Positions 44,372 to 55,460 are shown, numbered from the stretch's first letter. The stretch: 64,000 nucleotides of DNA from Hippopus hippopus (GCA_946811185.2 OX328112.1:24457558-24521557); one strand, 5' to 3'. Numbers and translations are program-made. The notes: generated by a model not told the origin, from the sequence alone.

Positions 44372-44631
44372 GAGCATGCTCTAGCAAAAGGGAGCTTAAT
44401 GCCCCTACGTGATCCATGATACCAAGCAAGTCATCGCATACTTATGGATCCATAGTAGCTACTTTTTTTCAACAACCGACTTAATCATGAGGTAGACTGG
44501 TCCTTTTACATACAGAAAATTGACCAAAAGCGAAAAGTTTCAGCCCTGGTCAGCCTGCGCGGACTGCGCAGGCTGACCTGGGTCGATACTTCTCGCAGAT
44601 GCATTAAGCCCCCTTTTCACAGAGCACGGTA
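44372..44631 (-). mobile_element. Family A MITE, full length, minus orientation
   Basis: gagcatgctctagcaaaagg to ttcacagagcacgg, hairpin 44544-44598 (gcctgcgcggactgcgcagg). Confidence 0.88.
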
Positions 44632-45005
44632 CATATCTTATCACATCCTAGCGACATCTGTGACATGGAACATGAACGGCATCCTTGTCAAATAGTTGAA
44701 AATCACGGTCAGATTACGGATTCCCGAGATATAATAAAAAAAAAACAACAACACGAATGCCTTTCTTTTTTTTTTTCCAGATACAGCAAAACACCGTCTG
44801 TCAAATCATAAAGAAGATATTTGTTTCTAATCTGCTATCTTTGCATAGGTTAAACGCGTTTTCTAAACCATGCGTTATAAAAACCATATGTTACCGTGTA
44901 ATAGGCTTATGTTCTTTACCAGGGATTGTATGTTCGCCCATAGGCCTCTGAAACTCCATTAGTCTATAAAGGGATATCGAAATTTTCATTATAGGACACC
45001 GTAAC

Positions 45006-45102
45006 TATAAATAGCACATTGGCGATTCCCTCTTTATCGTATATAGTAAGTCTTACTATATACGATATACATGTAGAGGGAGTCGCCAATGTGCTATTTA
45101 TA
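45006..45102. repeat. 97-nt palindrome
   Basis: tataaatagcacattggcga / tcgccaatgtgctatttata outer arms and atcgtatatagtaag / cttactatatacgat inner arms, with a short asymmetry. Confidence 0.85.
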
Positions 45103-45362
45103 GAAACGATAATAATGAAAATTTGAGCATATTCCGTGATATACAGACGATGCACCAATGTGCTATAAGTGTTCGATGTTCGACCAAGGAAAAATTTAGT
45201 GTTCCGTGATAGACCAATAGAGCTTAGAACAAAGGCCTGTGGTTCGCCCAGAACCGAGTCAGAGATCCGCAATGTCTCTGTGACTTCAGGCATCTGATCT
45301 TTAGTATAAACATCCACGTGCCGTTTTCAACAACCATTCTAAACTGCTTTATAGTTTTCAGG

Positions 45363-45413
45363 CAGTTTTTGATTGGCGAAACAACGGGTTTAGCCAATCA
45401 GAAATTGGGTTAA
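45363..45413. mobile_element. Family G core remnant
   Basis: tttttgattggcgaaacaac and ggtttagccaatcagaaatt; the outer arms are lost. Confidence 0.55.
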
Positions 45414-45809
45414 GGCCTGTCAACGAGAGCTGAGTAAAAAGTTCGTGGAATTTCTTCACAACGTTTTTATTTGATGTCCGATTGTTTTCAGATTTTCACT
45501 TATGTAATCATGGTTTAATATCAGTTCCCAATCGAAAAATCAACTGTCCTATTTTACTTTAGATATATTTATTTTCACCATAAAGAGCACAAGGTCTGCT
45601 ACCCCGGAGCACGCCGTAAAATCACTGTTGTCATACTTTTATTAACGACCGTATTTCAAAATCGTCTGATTCAAATCCCCTGAAATTAGGTTAACATAAT
45701 GGATGGCGCCATTTGACGTTTCCTGCGAAATTTCTGACCTCACTTCTGAAAAACAATGTTAGGACGACAGTTTTTGTGAACACCTACCGAAGGAAAATCA
45801 AAGCAGAAA

Positions 45810-45962
45810 ATGGTGGTTTCGGAAGTGACAGAAACTTGCGCAACGATAAAATTCTGGGTAAACTTAGGGCATAGTCCGTCTGAAACGTTTAATTTATTAA
45901 AAGAAGGTGGAGTAAAGCTACCATTGAAAAAGTCTGTATTGTTCAAGTGGCATGCTCGGTTG
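45810..45962 (+). pseudogene. Fossil N-terminal helix-turn-helix of a mariner/Mos1-type transposase
   Basis: Fifty-one codons read ...ATIKFWVNLGHSPSETF, NLLKEGG, LKKSVLFKWHARL. The pattern IKF-LG-SP-ETF-LL, then S-x-LF-KWH-R, matches the first DNA-binding domain (HTH_48 type) of mariner/SETMAR and GVQW3-like proteins. The expected next part (GR-S-EDD-RSGRP, then the DDE catalytic core) is absent; instead the sequence passes into a SINE tail at about 45970. It is a non-functional remnant. A domesticated exon is possible but nothing supports it. Confidence 0.55.
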
Positions 45963-45969
45963 GTCACGT

Positions 45970-46088
45970 GTTTGTGTTCTTGTACACAGCAGAGTTCCAG
46001 CCTAGCACTGGAGCAATCAAGATACGATATGAATAAGTGAGCTTTCACCCTGATATAACTGCAGTACTGTTGATAGTGGAATAAAGGC
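45970..46088 (+). mobile_element. SINE-2 tail, degraded
   Basis: gtgttcttgtacacagcaga, tagcactggagcaatc, aataagtgagctttcaccct follow the SINE-2 body order. Confidence 0.55.
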
Positions 46089-46097
46089 AGATAAGCC

Positions 46098-46353
46098 AAG
46101 CCATGCCCTGTGAAAAGAGGCATGAGAGAATCTGCAAAGAGTATCGACCAAAGTCAGCCTGCGCAGTCCGCGCAGGCTGACTTTGGTAGGATACTTTTTT
46201 GCTATTGGTCAATATTCTGCATGTCAAAGGACCAGTCGACCTCATGATTCAGTCGGTTGTTAGACAAGACGAATTTTATGGATTGCGCAATGACATATCT
46301 TGTACTTTGCATCACAGAGATGCATTAAACCCCCTTTTGCCAGTGCATGGCCC
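46098..46353 (+). mobile_element. Family A MITE, full length
   Basis: agccatgccctgtgaaaaga to gccagtgcatgg. Hairpin 46140-46195 has matched arm changes (accaaagtcagcc / ggctgactttggt). Confidence 0.88.
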
Positions 46354-46477
46354 ATATTTAAACAAAGAAACATGCAGAATCAATTGATGGAGGTTGTCAA
46401 GGGACATGACTGTTGCTGCTTTCTTTTCTTATTTTTTACTTATTTCATATTCAGTCTTCGTCAAATAATTCCGTGTT

Positions 46478-46550
46478 TTGATGATCCTCAGGAAAAGGGC
46501 TTTAGAAAACATTGAAGAAAAAGGAGAAGACGCTGATAACTAGTTTTGCA
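46478..46550 (+). mobile_element. Family E fragment
   Basis: gatcctcaggaaaagggctt, agaaaacattgaagaaaaag, acgctgataactag; truncated in the hairpin. Confidence 0.55.
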
Positions 46551-46593
46551 AAGAGTACAATCGGCCCAAGATTCATGAAAGTTCCGTCTATAT

Positions 46594-46855
46594 GAGTCAT
46601 GGCCTGTGAAAAGGGGCTATAATACATGTGCAAAATTTTTCGACCCAGGCCAGCCTGCGCAGACGCGCAGGCTGACCTAGGTCGAAACTTTTTGCTTTTA
46701 GTAAATTTTCTGCATTTTCATGGACCTTTCTACCCCATGATTCAGCCGGTTGTCAGACAAAATGGGTTTTATGGATCCAGAATTATGTGATAACTTGCTT
46801 GGTATAATGCATCACGGAGATGGATTCAACCCCCTTTTTCCCAGAGTTTGTTTCA
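46594..46855 (+). mobile_element. Family A MITE, full length
   Basis: gagtcatggcctgtgaaaag to cccagagtttgtttc, hairpin 46639-46693. Confidence 0.86.
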
Positions 46856-47561
46856 TATATTTTCATCTTTACTTGACCAACCGCCGATAGCAGTATCATC
46901 GACTATGGTTTGAAGAGCGAGATATAAAAGTCGGGTCAAGACTGCAATGTATGGTGACTTTTCTCCAACGTCAAGAGAAAACCACAACGCCATTAATCAA
47001 CACTTAATGAGACCCGTTGAGTAAGCAAATGACACAAACGCCTGGGAAAAAGGTGTAAAAATCCACAACTATAGTTCGGTAAAGTGTGACCGGGCTTCAA
47101 AGAAACGGGACTTTCATTGGAGGATGGTTGTCAGGTGACCAATGTACTGCACGCGAGTTTTCCTGTCATTTGGTGGTTAAGTGGATAGTTGGATAGGCTT
47201 CGGATTTTTGTGAAGGTTTTTTTTTTTTCCCCTTCTTAGAGTGTTGGATTGGATGACTGTCATTGGTTTGCTCCATGTAAGGTCATCTAGCCATCGACTT
47301 AGGAGAGCACACCGAAGCACTGAGGGCATTGCACAAGGTATCGCTGGCAAAAACACATGGATAATAATTATAGTGCTAGATTAGTGATTCTTTTGAATAC
47401 GTGCTTAGTGCTAGTTTGATTCCATTCGTTCTGTTCTACCGAAAACGTGACTAAAGCACATCAAAGTCAAACTTGTGATAAACAGCAGTCTATCGTCAAA
47501 ACAATGAATAAAATGGTAAGAATTATGTCTGATTTATAATGAGGCCTAGAGGGTTTCGTGC
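46856..47561. other. Non-coding stretch, nothing recognised
   Basis: No repeat family or coding signal was recognised. Confidence 0.4.
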
Positions 47562-47722
47562 GTCTTCGTGATGCATTATTCCAAGCAAGTCATCTCATAG
47601 TCATGGATCCATAAAACCAATTTTGTCCAACAACTGGCTGAATCCTGAAATAAAATGGTCCTTGGACACAGGCCTAAAGAAAGCTTACCAAAAGCAAAAA
47701 GTATCGACTAAAGTCAGCCAGT
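47562..47722 (-). mobile_element. Family A fragment, minus orientation
   Basis: gcgtcttcgtgatgcattat, gcaagtcatctcatagtcat, gtatcgactaaagtcagcc; ends in the hairpin. Confidence 0.68.
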
Positions 47723-47734
47723 GTGGGTTCCGTA

Positions 47735-47925
47735 TTCACCAATCATTCTTAGGAATATTCTTTGTTTTATTCTCCAATATTGTCAACATTTGAAAGTAAC
47801 ACGACTTCTGATTGGCTAAACCAAGTGGTTTAGCCAATCAGAAGTTGTGTTATTTTCAATTTTATAAGATTCTGGAGAATACGCCTGAGAATTTTCTTAA
47901 GGATGGTTGGTGAATACCTTGGTCG
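47735..47925. mobile_element. Family G foldback element
   Basis: Outer gtattcaccaatcattctta / ggatggttggtgaatac and inner gacttctgattggctaaacc / ggtttagccaatcagaagtt. Confidence 0.84.
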
Positions 47926-48059
47926 ATACTGATGCTTTACATCCTCTTTCAGACTGCACGGCCCTTTTTTTTGTGACTCGTGTGTTTCTAACATTTTCAT
48001 CCAGTCTCTTAGCATATGGTATCATCGTTTTGGGAACTTTCTATTGGGATTTATTTAAG

Positions 48060-48250
48060 TTCATTCCAAACAACAAAATTTTACACTGGTCTAAATTGAA
48101 TGCATTCGCTAAACGATATATTAAATAGTGCACAAATTTATCTTTGAAATGGCATATAACATTGCAAGAAAAGGAGTAAATGCTCTTTACCAGCATTTCT
48201 TCTTTTTCCCACCATGTTTTCCCCTCAAAAGTTCTTTTCATGAAGTCTTC
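48060..48250 (-). mobile_element. Family E MITE, degraded, minus orientation
   Basis: ttccaaacaacaaaatttta, ataacattgcaagaaaagga, cttctttttcccaccatgtt. Confidence 0.7.
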
Positions 48251-48366
48251 ATGTGTGAAACGATATTTCTTGAATCATTTGCAAGACCAAACGGATGTTT
48301 TTAGCGGAATTTTATCAAGAGTGGATTCATACATATCTCTTCCAATTAATGAAATCTTAGTAAACT

Positions 48367-48573
48367 TAACTGTTTAGCAGACGACACAATTTAAGAATCA
48401 ATCTGATTGAAAGATTTTGCAGACGACAATTTAAATGCAGCTCACGAGGTGCTTTAATTTTGCCCTTGAAAAGAAGAAAATGCTGTATGCCATCATTTTC
48501 TCTTTTTCCTAGCATTTGCAATAGCCTTCTTTGTCAAGGTCGCTCAAACTGGGGACTGTATGGTCAAAGGTTG
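48367..48573 (-). mobile_element. Family E MITE, degraded, minus orientation
   Basis: TTAACTGTTTAGCAGACGAC, gaaaatgctgtatgccatca, tgtatggtcaaaggttgag. Confidence 0.72.
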
Positions 48574-48932
48574 AGCCTGATTGAAATACACATATTGTTG
48601 AATATTTGGAACTTTCAATCATTCATCAGCGTGCAAACACAGGAATTTGCAGCAGACTTTTCAGGTTTGACGTTTTAATTCTTGCCTCTCTTTTCAGTGT
48701 AATGGGACTGTCAAAAATATCTACAAAAACAGAACTGAAAGACTTGCAAATTATATCAGTGCTACAAAGAGATAGATCTAGCTAGATCCCTATATTGATC
48801 ATACATGACTCAATTTAATGAAATACTCAGAAATTGCCACAATCAAAGACCAAGTCACAATGATAAGGTTCACAGACGGGTTTTAACCAACAAAAATTTT
48901 GGCTACTGAAAATTTTTGGCTGGCGCCAACCC

Positions 48933-48977
48933 AGATGAAGGTCGTTAAAAACTCGGGTTTGTGTGGTTAATTGTTAA
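48933..48977 (-). mobile_element. Family E terminal fragment
   Basis: gaaggtcgttaaaaactcgg, gtggttaattgtTAA only. Confidence 0.5.
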
Positions 48978-49139
48978 AATATATTTGCTAGCAAATTTCT
49001 ACCATCACCTTCTATAAGTGCTTTTAGTACTTCGATCTTAAACGCGTTTAAGATTAGATCATTTTTACGCGTGTATTGTGCTGAAGACAAGGGAGGGTTT
49101 ATACTTATATTCAAGCCTATTTCAGCCCCAGTACGTCAC

Positions 49140-49230
49140 ATCATATCGGGCCGAGTAGATTCCAAGATCAAACTGTACGCACCGTGCTGATTATTTTTGA
49201 TCTACAAGTCTGCACGTGTGCCAAATACTG
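49140..49230 (+). mobile_element. Worn C-type hairpin
   Basis: gagtagattccaagatcaaa facing tttttgatctacaagtctgc; low similarity. Confidence 0.4.
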
Positions 49231-49284
49231 CTATACTTTGCCACAAAGCTCATGATTTTACTACATTATAAAGCTAGGTGCCTT

Positions 49285-49496
49285 TAAAAGTTTAAGAGGT
49301 GTCCAAATTGAAAGCAGTTGCAGAGGACAAATTAAATGTTTCTTAAATGATTGGATTTGTCTTTGAAATAATATGAAACATTGTGGGAAAAGGAGAAAAT
49401 GTGTGGTTACCAGTATCATCTCCTTTTTCTACAATGTTCTCGAATGCCTTCTCCGTCAGGGTCGTTAAGAATCAAGATTGTGTGCTAAAAGGTTAA
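49285..49496 (-). mobile_element. Family E MITE, minus orientation
   Basis: gtccaaattgaaagcagttg, hairpin 49379-49438 with a loop insertion, ending gctaaaaggTTAA. Confidence 0.8.
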
Positions 49497-49814
49497 GACC
49501 AATTACACAAAAGCCATGAGGGTTTGTCTGGCCAGTTGTCACGTCATAAGTTGTCAAAGAAATACGGAATTGTTTCAACTTAGGTACAAATATTGTAATC
49601 AATTATTGTAAAAGATGGCATTTCCAATTCATTTACTAGGTCGTTCACATGTGAAAAGTACTAATTTGGCCAGTAAAGGGCAGCTGTACTTTTCTTTCAT
49701 TTTAGCCCATCTTTGATCCTTTGTGCAAAAGGTAGACAAGACCAGTCTGCATATTCTTGCATCCCGGTTTTTTTCTTCTTTTTTTTTCACACTCTTTGAT
49801 ATCTGTTTTATTGT

Positions 49815-49928
49815 TTAACTCTTACCATACCATCCCATGTTACCAGCTTTTTCTCCTTTTGCCACATTATGTTCAAGAGTCGCATTCTCGGGTTAGTTAA
49901 AGTCTAGGTGGTTTGGTAAACGATTAAC
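49815..49928 (-). mobile_element. Family E, internally deleted
   Basis: TTTAACTCTTACCATACC joins directly to atgttaccagctttttctcc; the left half and left arm are missing. Ends ggtaaacgattaa. Confidence 0.62.
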
Positions 49929-50627
49929 TATCCGTAGATAAGCTTGCAAAGGCTTATGTTCGTTACCAGCCCATTGAAAATATTTTTTTTAATGATTAGC
50001 CGCATTTCATTCAGTAGAGCAAAAAATATTCATTTTTTTTCAAAAAAAGAAAACAAGTAATGTTTCGGCTGAAGTGAGTAAGAAAGTTAACATTAGGGAA
50101 AGGTTCGGTTATTAATCATCTGTATAAAAGTATCCATACACCGGTATTAATTGTGGTTAAATGTTTATTAAAATACTACAAAATGGAAAGGTACCTAGAG
50201 CAGTTTACAACCTCTCTGTTCTATGCAGTAAATGCTTACGCAAGATTATCTGTGTAAATTCGATTGGAATTATTCGATGTGCAATAAAATCTTGATCGAT
50301 CGAACGTGAGAACTAAGGAAAATTATTTGCAGAATTCTTTTGGAAGCAGTAGATCTATCGGGAAGTTACTTTAAACTTCGATATGTTCTGAAAGGCAAGT
50401 GGATTTTCGTCAATTTAGATAATTTTCGCACACGTATGACGATGGACTACCTAAATTTCTCAGTGATTTACGACCTAAAACTTCCTTACAAATTCTTTAA
50501 AAACATGATAGCGGCCAAAAAATAAACAACGCGGACATCAAAATGCATTTAAATTTAAATCATGCCTTTTAAAAGTATGGAAATTATTTTGACGATGACA
50601 ATCTGTTGTTTTATGACTAGTCAAAGT
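49929..50627. other. Non-coding stretch, nothing recognised
   Basis: AT-rich with T- and A-runs near 50030-50048. Confidence 0.4.
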
Positions 50628-50765
50628 GTTATACGCTGGCAGAAAAATGAATTTTAAAACTAGGTCAAAAGTTGCCAGACTGTCTTATTTTTTGTTTACT
50701 TTTTTACCTGGTTTTTAATACTGTTTAAAAAAAAAATATTGTCCCTGGAAATAAGGTACCGTAGC
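50628..50765 (+). repeat. Dispersed repeat H, copy 2
   Basis: See 3948-4085; shares gctggcagaaaaatgaatttt and ttttgtttacttttttacc. Confidence 0.55.
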
Positions 50766-51582
50766 ACTTTGTAAGATATATCATTATATTAACAAACCTC
50801 CCTTTTTTAAACCTATATATCTAGGCTCGTAAAAGAAAATGTTACATCGTATAAATATGGGTTCTAGTATATTGATCCAGTGAAAAACTAATGAAAAAAA
50901 AAATTTCATTGAAAGTCTTCAAGAAAAAAGAACATACCATTGTAAAATGCATTGTCAAACTCTGATATTGATGATGAATGCCATTATTTACTTAGATGTC
51001 CAGGTCTTAAGCAAGCAAAAGAAACAAACATTCAAGGTATTCCCTGCGTTCCGTCACACAGCCCTATAGGGAACACTCTTTCCAAGTTATCAGACGTTTG
51101 CATTCATAAATAACGTCGATAGAATGATCGAAATAATTCATTTTGGCAATCAATACTAGTATTACTTAAAAACGAGACGACTTCTAACAGAGTTGGATTT
51201 GACCTCATTACTCTTTGATTACAAGCCTTGTTCCATACTTATCAAACAATCTGTTTTTGGCTGAATATTCATGTTATCAACATATTACAAGGGATTTCAT
51301 TGAAAGATTTGTCAAGGCTGTGCTAAATACTTTATTTATTTTTATTGCGACCACATGCTGTAATCTTTACTTAATGCAATAACATAAAGCTGATTTTACA
51401 GTTGCATGGTGCATTAAACCGTAGCAAGGATCATTGATTTTTTATCCTTTTTTTTTTTCACAACGAAAAAATTGCATGGCAATCGTTATACTGTACCAGC
51501 TCGGTTATTCAGATTTGAAGGTAATTATCAAAATTAAGTAATTGAAAAGAAAAAGTAAATTTTGCAACTCACAATGGCCCGT
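50766..51582. other. Non-coding stretch, nothing recognised
   Basis: AT-rich; no repeat family or coding signal was recognised. Confidence 0.4.
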
Positions 51583-51751
51583 ATTCGATAAACGCTCAAT
51601 ATAACATTCTTATATTTATTCTAGGTAAAAAAGTAACGGAACTTTTGATTCGCTAAACCAGTTGGTTTAGCCAATCAAAAGTTGCTTTACTTTGCAATTT
51701 AGAAAATTTTTGTGAATTGGAACAAGAATAGAATGGTTGGTGAATTCGGGT
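51583..51751. mobile_element. Family G foldback element
   Basis: Inner stem ttgattcgctaaaccagttg / gtttagccaatcaaaagttg and edges gcccgtattcg / gaattcgggt. Confidence 0.78.
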
Positions 51752-52436
51752 GAAGGTTTTTATATCATTCTAAATTTCAAAAAATAATTTATCGCTGAAT
51801 TTAGTTATGCATTCGCCATAAAACAAATAAAAACGATAAAAAAAAAAGATTTCAATCAAATTTTTAACCTTGATGTGATACGTAGCCTCTTACAGTACGT
51901 TTGGATTTTTAAAATTTCGTTAAAGCTTATAAGGTTGTGTGATGGTGAAAACCACACGTCGGATAATTGGGCAGACGTCAGGTGATCTAAATTGATCAAG
52001 TAACTGACGGACTGATAAATGTAAATAACTTCAATTTGTTTGTTGTCCTTAGGATGCACTTACGAAAATGGCCGAGTTGTAACGAGTGGTGTCGGTTTTG
52101 TGAGATCATATTCAAAGAGGTATTATGACGTCATATCTTTTTGGATTGAAAAAGATGGAGTTCCCGATAACAAAACGACCATCCCGTTACTTAAGCGCCA
52201 AAATTGCTATTTTACTGAACTCTCCACTTTCCTTACGCTTCCAAAGAAAATAGCGTTTGGTTGTATATATCAGTGATTTACAAAAAAAAGGCCACTTTCA
52301 GAAGCCCAATGACTTGGGAGGGGGATCAGCGAAATGAACGTAAGTTTAGCAGAAAAAAGGACGTGGATTAGGGTCGCACATTTTCACCAAATGTTGAACA
52401 AAATCTATTTATGTAGTTCATCAACTTAAGCCTTTT
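51752..52436. other. Non-coding stretch with one exon-like frame
   Basis: After an acceptor-like tgtccttag (ending 52052), a frame reads GCTYENGRVVTSG, reminiscent of a secreted cysteine-domain start, but there are no further cysteines and no clear donor. It is not annotated as a gene. Confidence 0.3.
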
Positions 52437-52515
52437 TAACCCTTTCAGTCCCCTGAACAATACTGATAGCTTTCATAGAAGTCCGATCTGGTCATGAATC
52501 TACACCGTCGGGTTC
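52437..52515 (-). mobile_element. C2 terminal fragment
   Basis: TTAACCCTTTCAGTCCCC, agtccgatctggtcatgaat, tacaccgtcgg. Confidence 0.5.
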
Positions 52516-52639
52516 TTCCTGCTGAACTTTGGCCAAAAGAAAATCCCGTCATTCCTTTCTGAATAGGAGGGGTTTTTTTTTAACAACGATATTAGAAAAA
52601 AAAAAACTGAAATCATTCTTTTTGCGGCGAATAAATCAT

Positions 52640-52870
52640 CTCTGTACTAGACGACAAAGGTTTTAGATTCGTTTAAAGTTAACTTATTTACAGGCGACAA
52701 ACTAGTTGTGTCCAGATACTGCGATTTTTTTATAGACAGCTCGAAAGGAAACAAAAACTTGGAGAGGGAGAGAAAATGCTGGTTATCAGTGTTTCCTTCT
52801 TTTCCAATAATGTTTTCAAAAACCCTTCAGTCAGTACCGTTATAAAGTGGAGTCTTTGTTAAAGAGTTGA
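52640..52870 (-). mobile_element. Family E MITE, minus orientation
   Basis: ctagacgacaaaggttttag, gagaaaatgctggttatcag, ttgttaaagagttga. Confidence 0.78.
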
Positions 52871-53028
52871 AAATTGGATTTTAGCTTCAGTAAAAAGAAT
52901 ATTTTTCCATAAACAAAAAGATAGCTGCATAAAGTCAGTTTTAAAAAAAGGCTTTTCGCTCCTAGAATACCTTGCCTTACCTGATAATATAGATCCGAGA
53001 CCTGACTTTTTTTTAACTAAATCTTATC

Positions 53029-53256
53029 TTAACTCTTTACCACGCACAGAAAATATAGACTTTTCCAAATTGAGGGCATCTGCAGACGACAATTTATATG
53101 TGACCAAAATGATGAATTTATCTTTGATTGGGTAGAAAACATAGTGGAAAAAGGAGAAAATGCTGGTTACCAGCATTTTCTCCTTTTCCCACTATGTTTT
53201 CAAAAGGCTTCTTCCTCAAGGTTGTTAAAAGTCGTGATTTTGTGGAAAAGAGTTAA
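53029..53256 (-). mobile_element. Family E MITE, full length, minus orientation
   Basis: TTAACTCTTTACCACGCACA to GGAAAAGAGTTAA, 228 bp. Hairpin arms acatagtggaaaaag / ttcccactatgt carry a matched change. Confidence 0.92.
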
Positions 53257-53499
53257 ACATACACTGTTCGCAAAAGTATAGACTGTCTGTAACATTGTGG
53301 TGTTTCTAAGGGTTTAATCCACAGTAAATCTGCTGGAACGACTGTTTTATCCTTGTTGTTTGGATAACAATAATTCGCATAACAGCAGTGTTTTATCGTC
53401 AATAGGGAGAGGTGAATGGAACACACACAGAAATAAATGTTGACAATTTTATAAAAGTTCTAAGGTGCTTGAAGACATTGAAATTCTTTTGCTGGCATT

Positions 53500-53567
53500 G
53501 CGGTTCAAGATCAGACTGCACAGAACGTACAGTCAGTTGTTGGGTCTAAACTGTGGAGCGTTTTATT
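53500..53567 (+). mobile_element. C-type hairpin fragment
   Basis: gttcaagatcagactgcaca, gaacgtacagtcagttgttg. Confidence 0.5.
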
Positions 53568-53654
53568 AGCTATTTTGGCAATTTTGCGATGAAGCTGCAA
53601 ATAGTCATTTTTTCCCCACGGACAGAAAATTTCCGTTTCAAATTTTATTTAGCG

Positions 53655-53866
53655 TTTAATAGGCTGCTAAGTGTGACGCTTTCTATCCTTACAGACAGTG
53701 TAGATCAAGATCAGATTTCACAGAAAGTGTAATCTGATCATGGATCAACTCTATCCGATACGATTAGGTTTTACCTACTAAATCGAAATTCGAAAGCGCA
53801 ACATTTGGGTTTTTTCCTATTGGTTAAAATTGTCAACTTTAATTTATTCAGCCGTTTAAAGATTAA
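53655..53866 (+). mobile_element. Family C MITE, full length
   Basis: TTAATAGGCTGCTAAGTG to CGTTTAAAGATTAA with a moderately worn stem. It lies about 175 bp upstream of the ATG of the secreted-protein gene. Confidence 0.82.
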
Positions 53867-54041
53867 CAAATTCTTCAAGAATTATGGGAACGTAATCGAT
53901 TTGATGATACTATGCAAAGTGATGATTCATGGATATTTTATGTGCAAAGTGAAAAGAAGACCGACATTGCAGGAAAAAATCAGATAAATTAGTTCTATAA
54001 CAGGAAAGAGACTGGTTTAACATCATTTGTGACGAGAAATA

Positions 54042-54129
54042 ATGCGGGTGATGAAACAATTTGTGTTACTATGTGTCTGGAGCCGATTGATAACCTTGGT
54101 GTATGCTGCCTCTCTCAGAAATCCAGAAA
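54042..54129 (+). CDS. Signal-peptide exon of an unrecognised secreted protein (exon 1 coding part)
   Basis: Starts at ATG and encodes 29 residues, beginning MRVMKQFVLLCVW and ending AASLRNPE, then one extra base (A). A positive start (R2, K5), a hydrophobic stretch and VYAA-S give a plausible signal peptide with cleavage near residue 22-23. One Arg (15) interrupts the hydrophobic core, which is unusual. The exon ends at a perfect gtaagt donor (54130-54135) in phase 1. The matching phase acceptor is at 63701-63702; joined, the split codon becomes AAT (Asn). A possible 5' UTR acceptor, ataacag, lies just upstream around 54002. A family A element begins about 16 nt after the donor. The function is not recognised; the pairing of the two exons is inferred from phase, strand and protein character. 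Confidence 0.62.
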
Positions 54130-54145
54130 GTAAGTATATATAATT

Positions 54146-54403
54146 GGGTATTGCTCGGTGAAATTGATGTTTGATGCATCTTCAAAAAGTATCGACTCGG
54201 GTCAGCCTTCACAATCCGCGCAAGCTGACCTGAATGAAAACTTTTTGCTTTTGTTCAATTTTCTAAACGTCGAAGGACAGTCTACCTCTGACTCGGTCTG
54301 TTGTTAGAAAAACTGGACTTTATGGATTCATAATTATGTGATGACTCGCTTGGTATATTGCATCACGGAGATGCATCATACTCTATTTGGTAGAGCATGG
54401 CTC
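54146..54403 (+). mobile_element. Family A MITE just inside intron 1
   Basis: tattgctcggtgaaattgat to ggtagagcatggctc; hairpin 54190-54240. It begins 16 nt after the splice donor at 54130. Confidence 0.82.
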
Positions 54404-54991
54404 ATATGTTTGTATAATTGTGACTGTCACCTTACATTGTATTATAAGAGCATGGTTTTGATTCGTTAAAAAAGGGATCATGTGATACACAAAAAACGCA
54501 GGCTTCTCATATCTGTATCTAAGGTGTCGCACCAATGAGAATCGCTACCGGGTCGTAGTACCCAAAAGTAGTCCTGTTTGTGAATTTTTATAGCAAAAAC
54601 TTCTGCATTAAAATGTGTTTGTAGTGTTTAATTAATGATTTCTTCGGAAACTGGGTGCAAGTTTGTAATTTTTTGGAACTATTTTTATTCCTGTCTCAAA
54701 TCAATAATAACGATTGTAAACTATACTGATTATCACGTGATTATTACGAATATAATCCAAGCCACGGCAAACTGTGGATACTAAAGTGTGTAGGTATGAA
54801 TCCATAGCTGGCCAACTACAAAAAAAATGTGTGTCTTACGGGTGAGATGTTTAACCCATGTCCTGCGTGACAGTGCTATACACCTATATAGCACGTTAAA
54901 GATTCAGGCATAAGTAACAGTGGGTTTTGTCCTGCATTTTGCAGTATCCCCCGTAACGTAGCTAAGAGCCGTGTGGGGGCGTCGCCCCCAG

Positions 54992-55150
54992 ATCGAAATA
55001 TCGAAATTTATTTCATTGAGTGATCGGCCAAACCCTTTCTAGGCAAACCGGTGGCGAAGATAAATAAACGGAAAATCAATCGATCGGCCAAACCCTCTCT
55101 AGGGAATATTACTTCTAGTGAAAGGGAAAAAAAAGAAATAAATAGAATAT
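54992..55150. mobile_element. Family D-related fragment
   Basis: gatcgaaatatcgaaattta, tttcattgagtgatcgg, and gaaataaatagaatatc. A 60-bp-spaced repeat gatcggccaaaccctctcta occurs at 55022 and 55082. Confidence 0.55.
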
Positions 55151-55329
55151 CACGAACAAGCAGATGACAGAAAACACAATATTTGCGAATGATGATTCTC
55201 CTAATACGGTCAGTGTGCAAAATTGTCAGTGTAACAAATGGCGTTGTCAGACAAACTTGATATATTTGACAGCCCCTTCAATAGCTTCAAGCAACGGTCT
55301 CCTTTGCTTACGAACCGTTTCCTTGTCGT

Positions 55330-55460
55330 TTAACGCTTTCACGAAATAAAGTACCGTTTGCGGACGGCGTAGATCAAGATCAGGTGGCACAGAACGTGCT
55401 ATCTTATCTTGGATCTACAGTGCATGCTACATGATTCCAAATTATGACCTAAAAAGCAGT
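55330..55460 (-). mobile_element. C2 MITE, truncated
   Basis: TTTAACGCTTTCACGAAATA, tgcggacggcgtagatcaag, right arm cttatcttggatctacagtg. Confidence 0.68.

Noticed and set aside
52040..52276. 78-codon frame GCTYENGRVVTSG... after an acceptor-like site
   Set aside because: Resembles the start of a secreted cysteine-rich domain, but no later cysteines and no convincing donor; kept only as a note.
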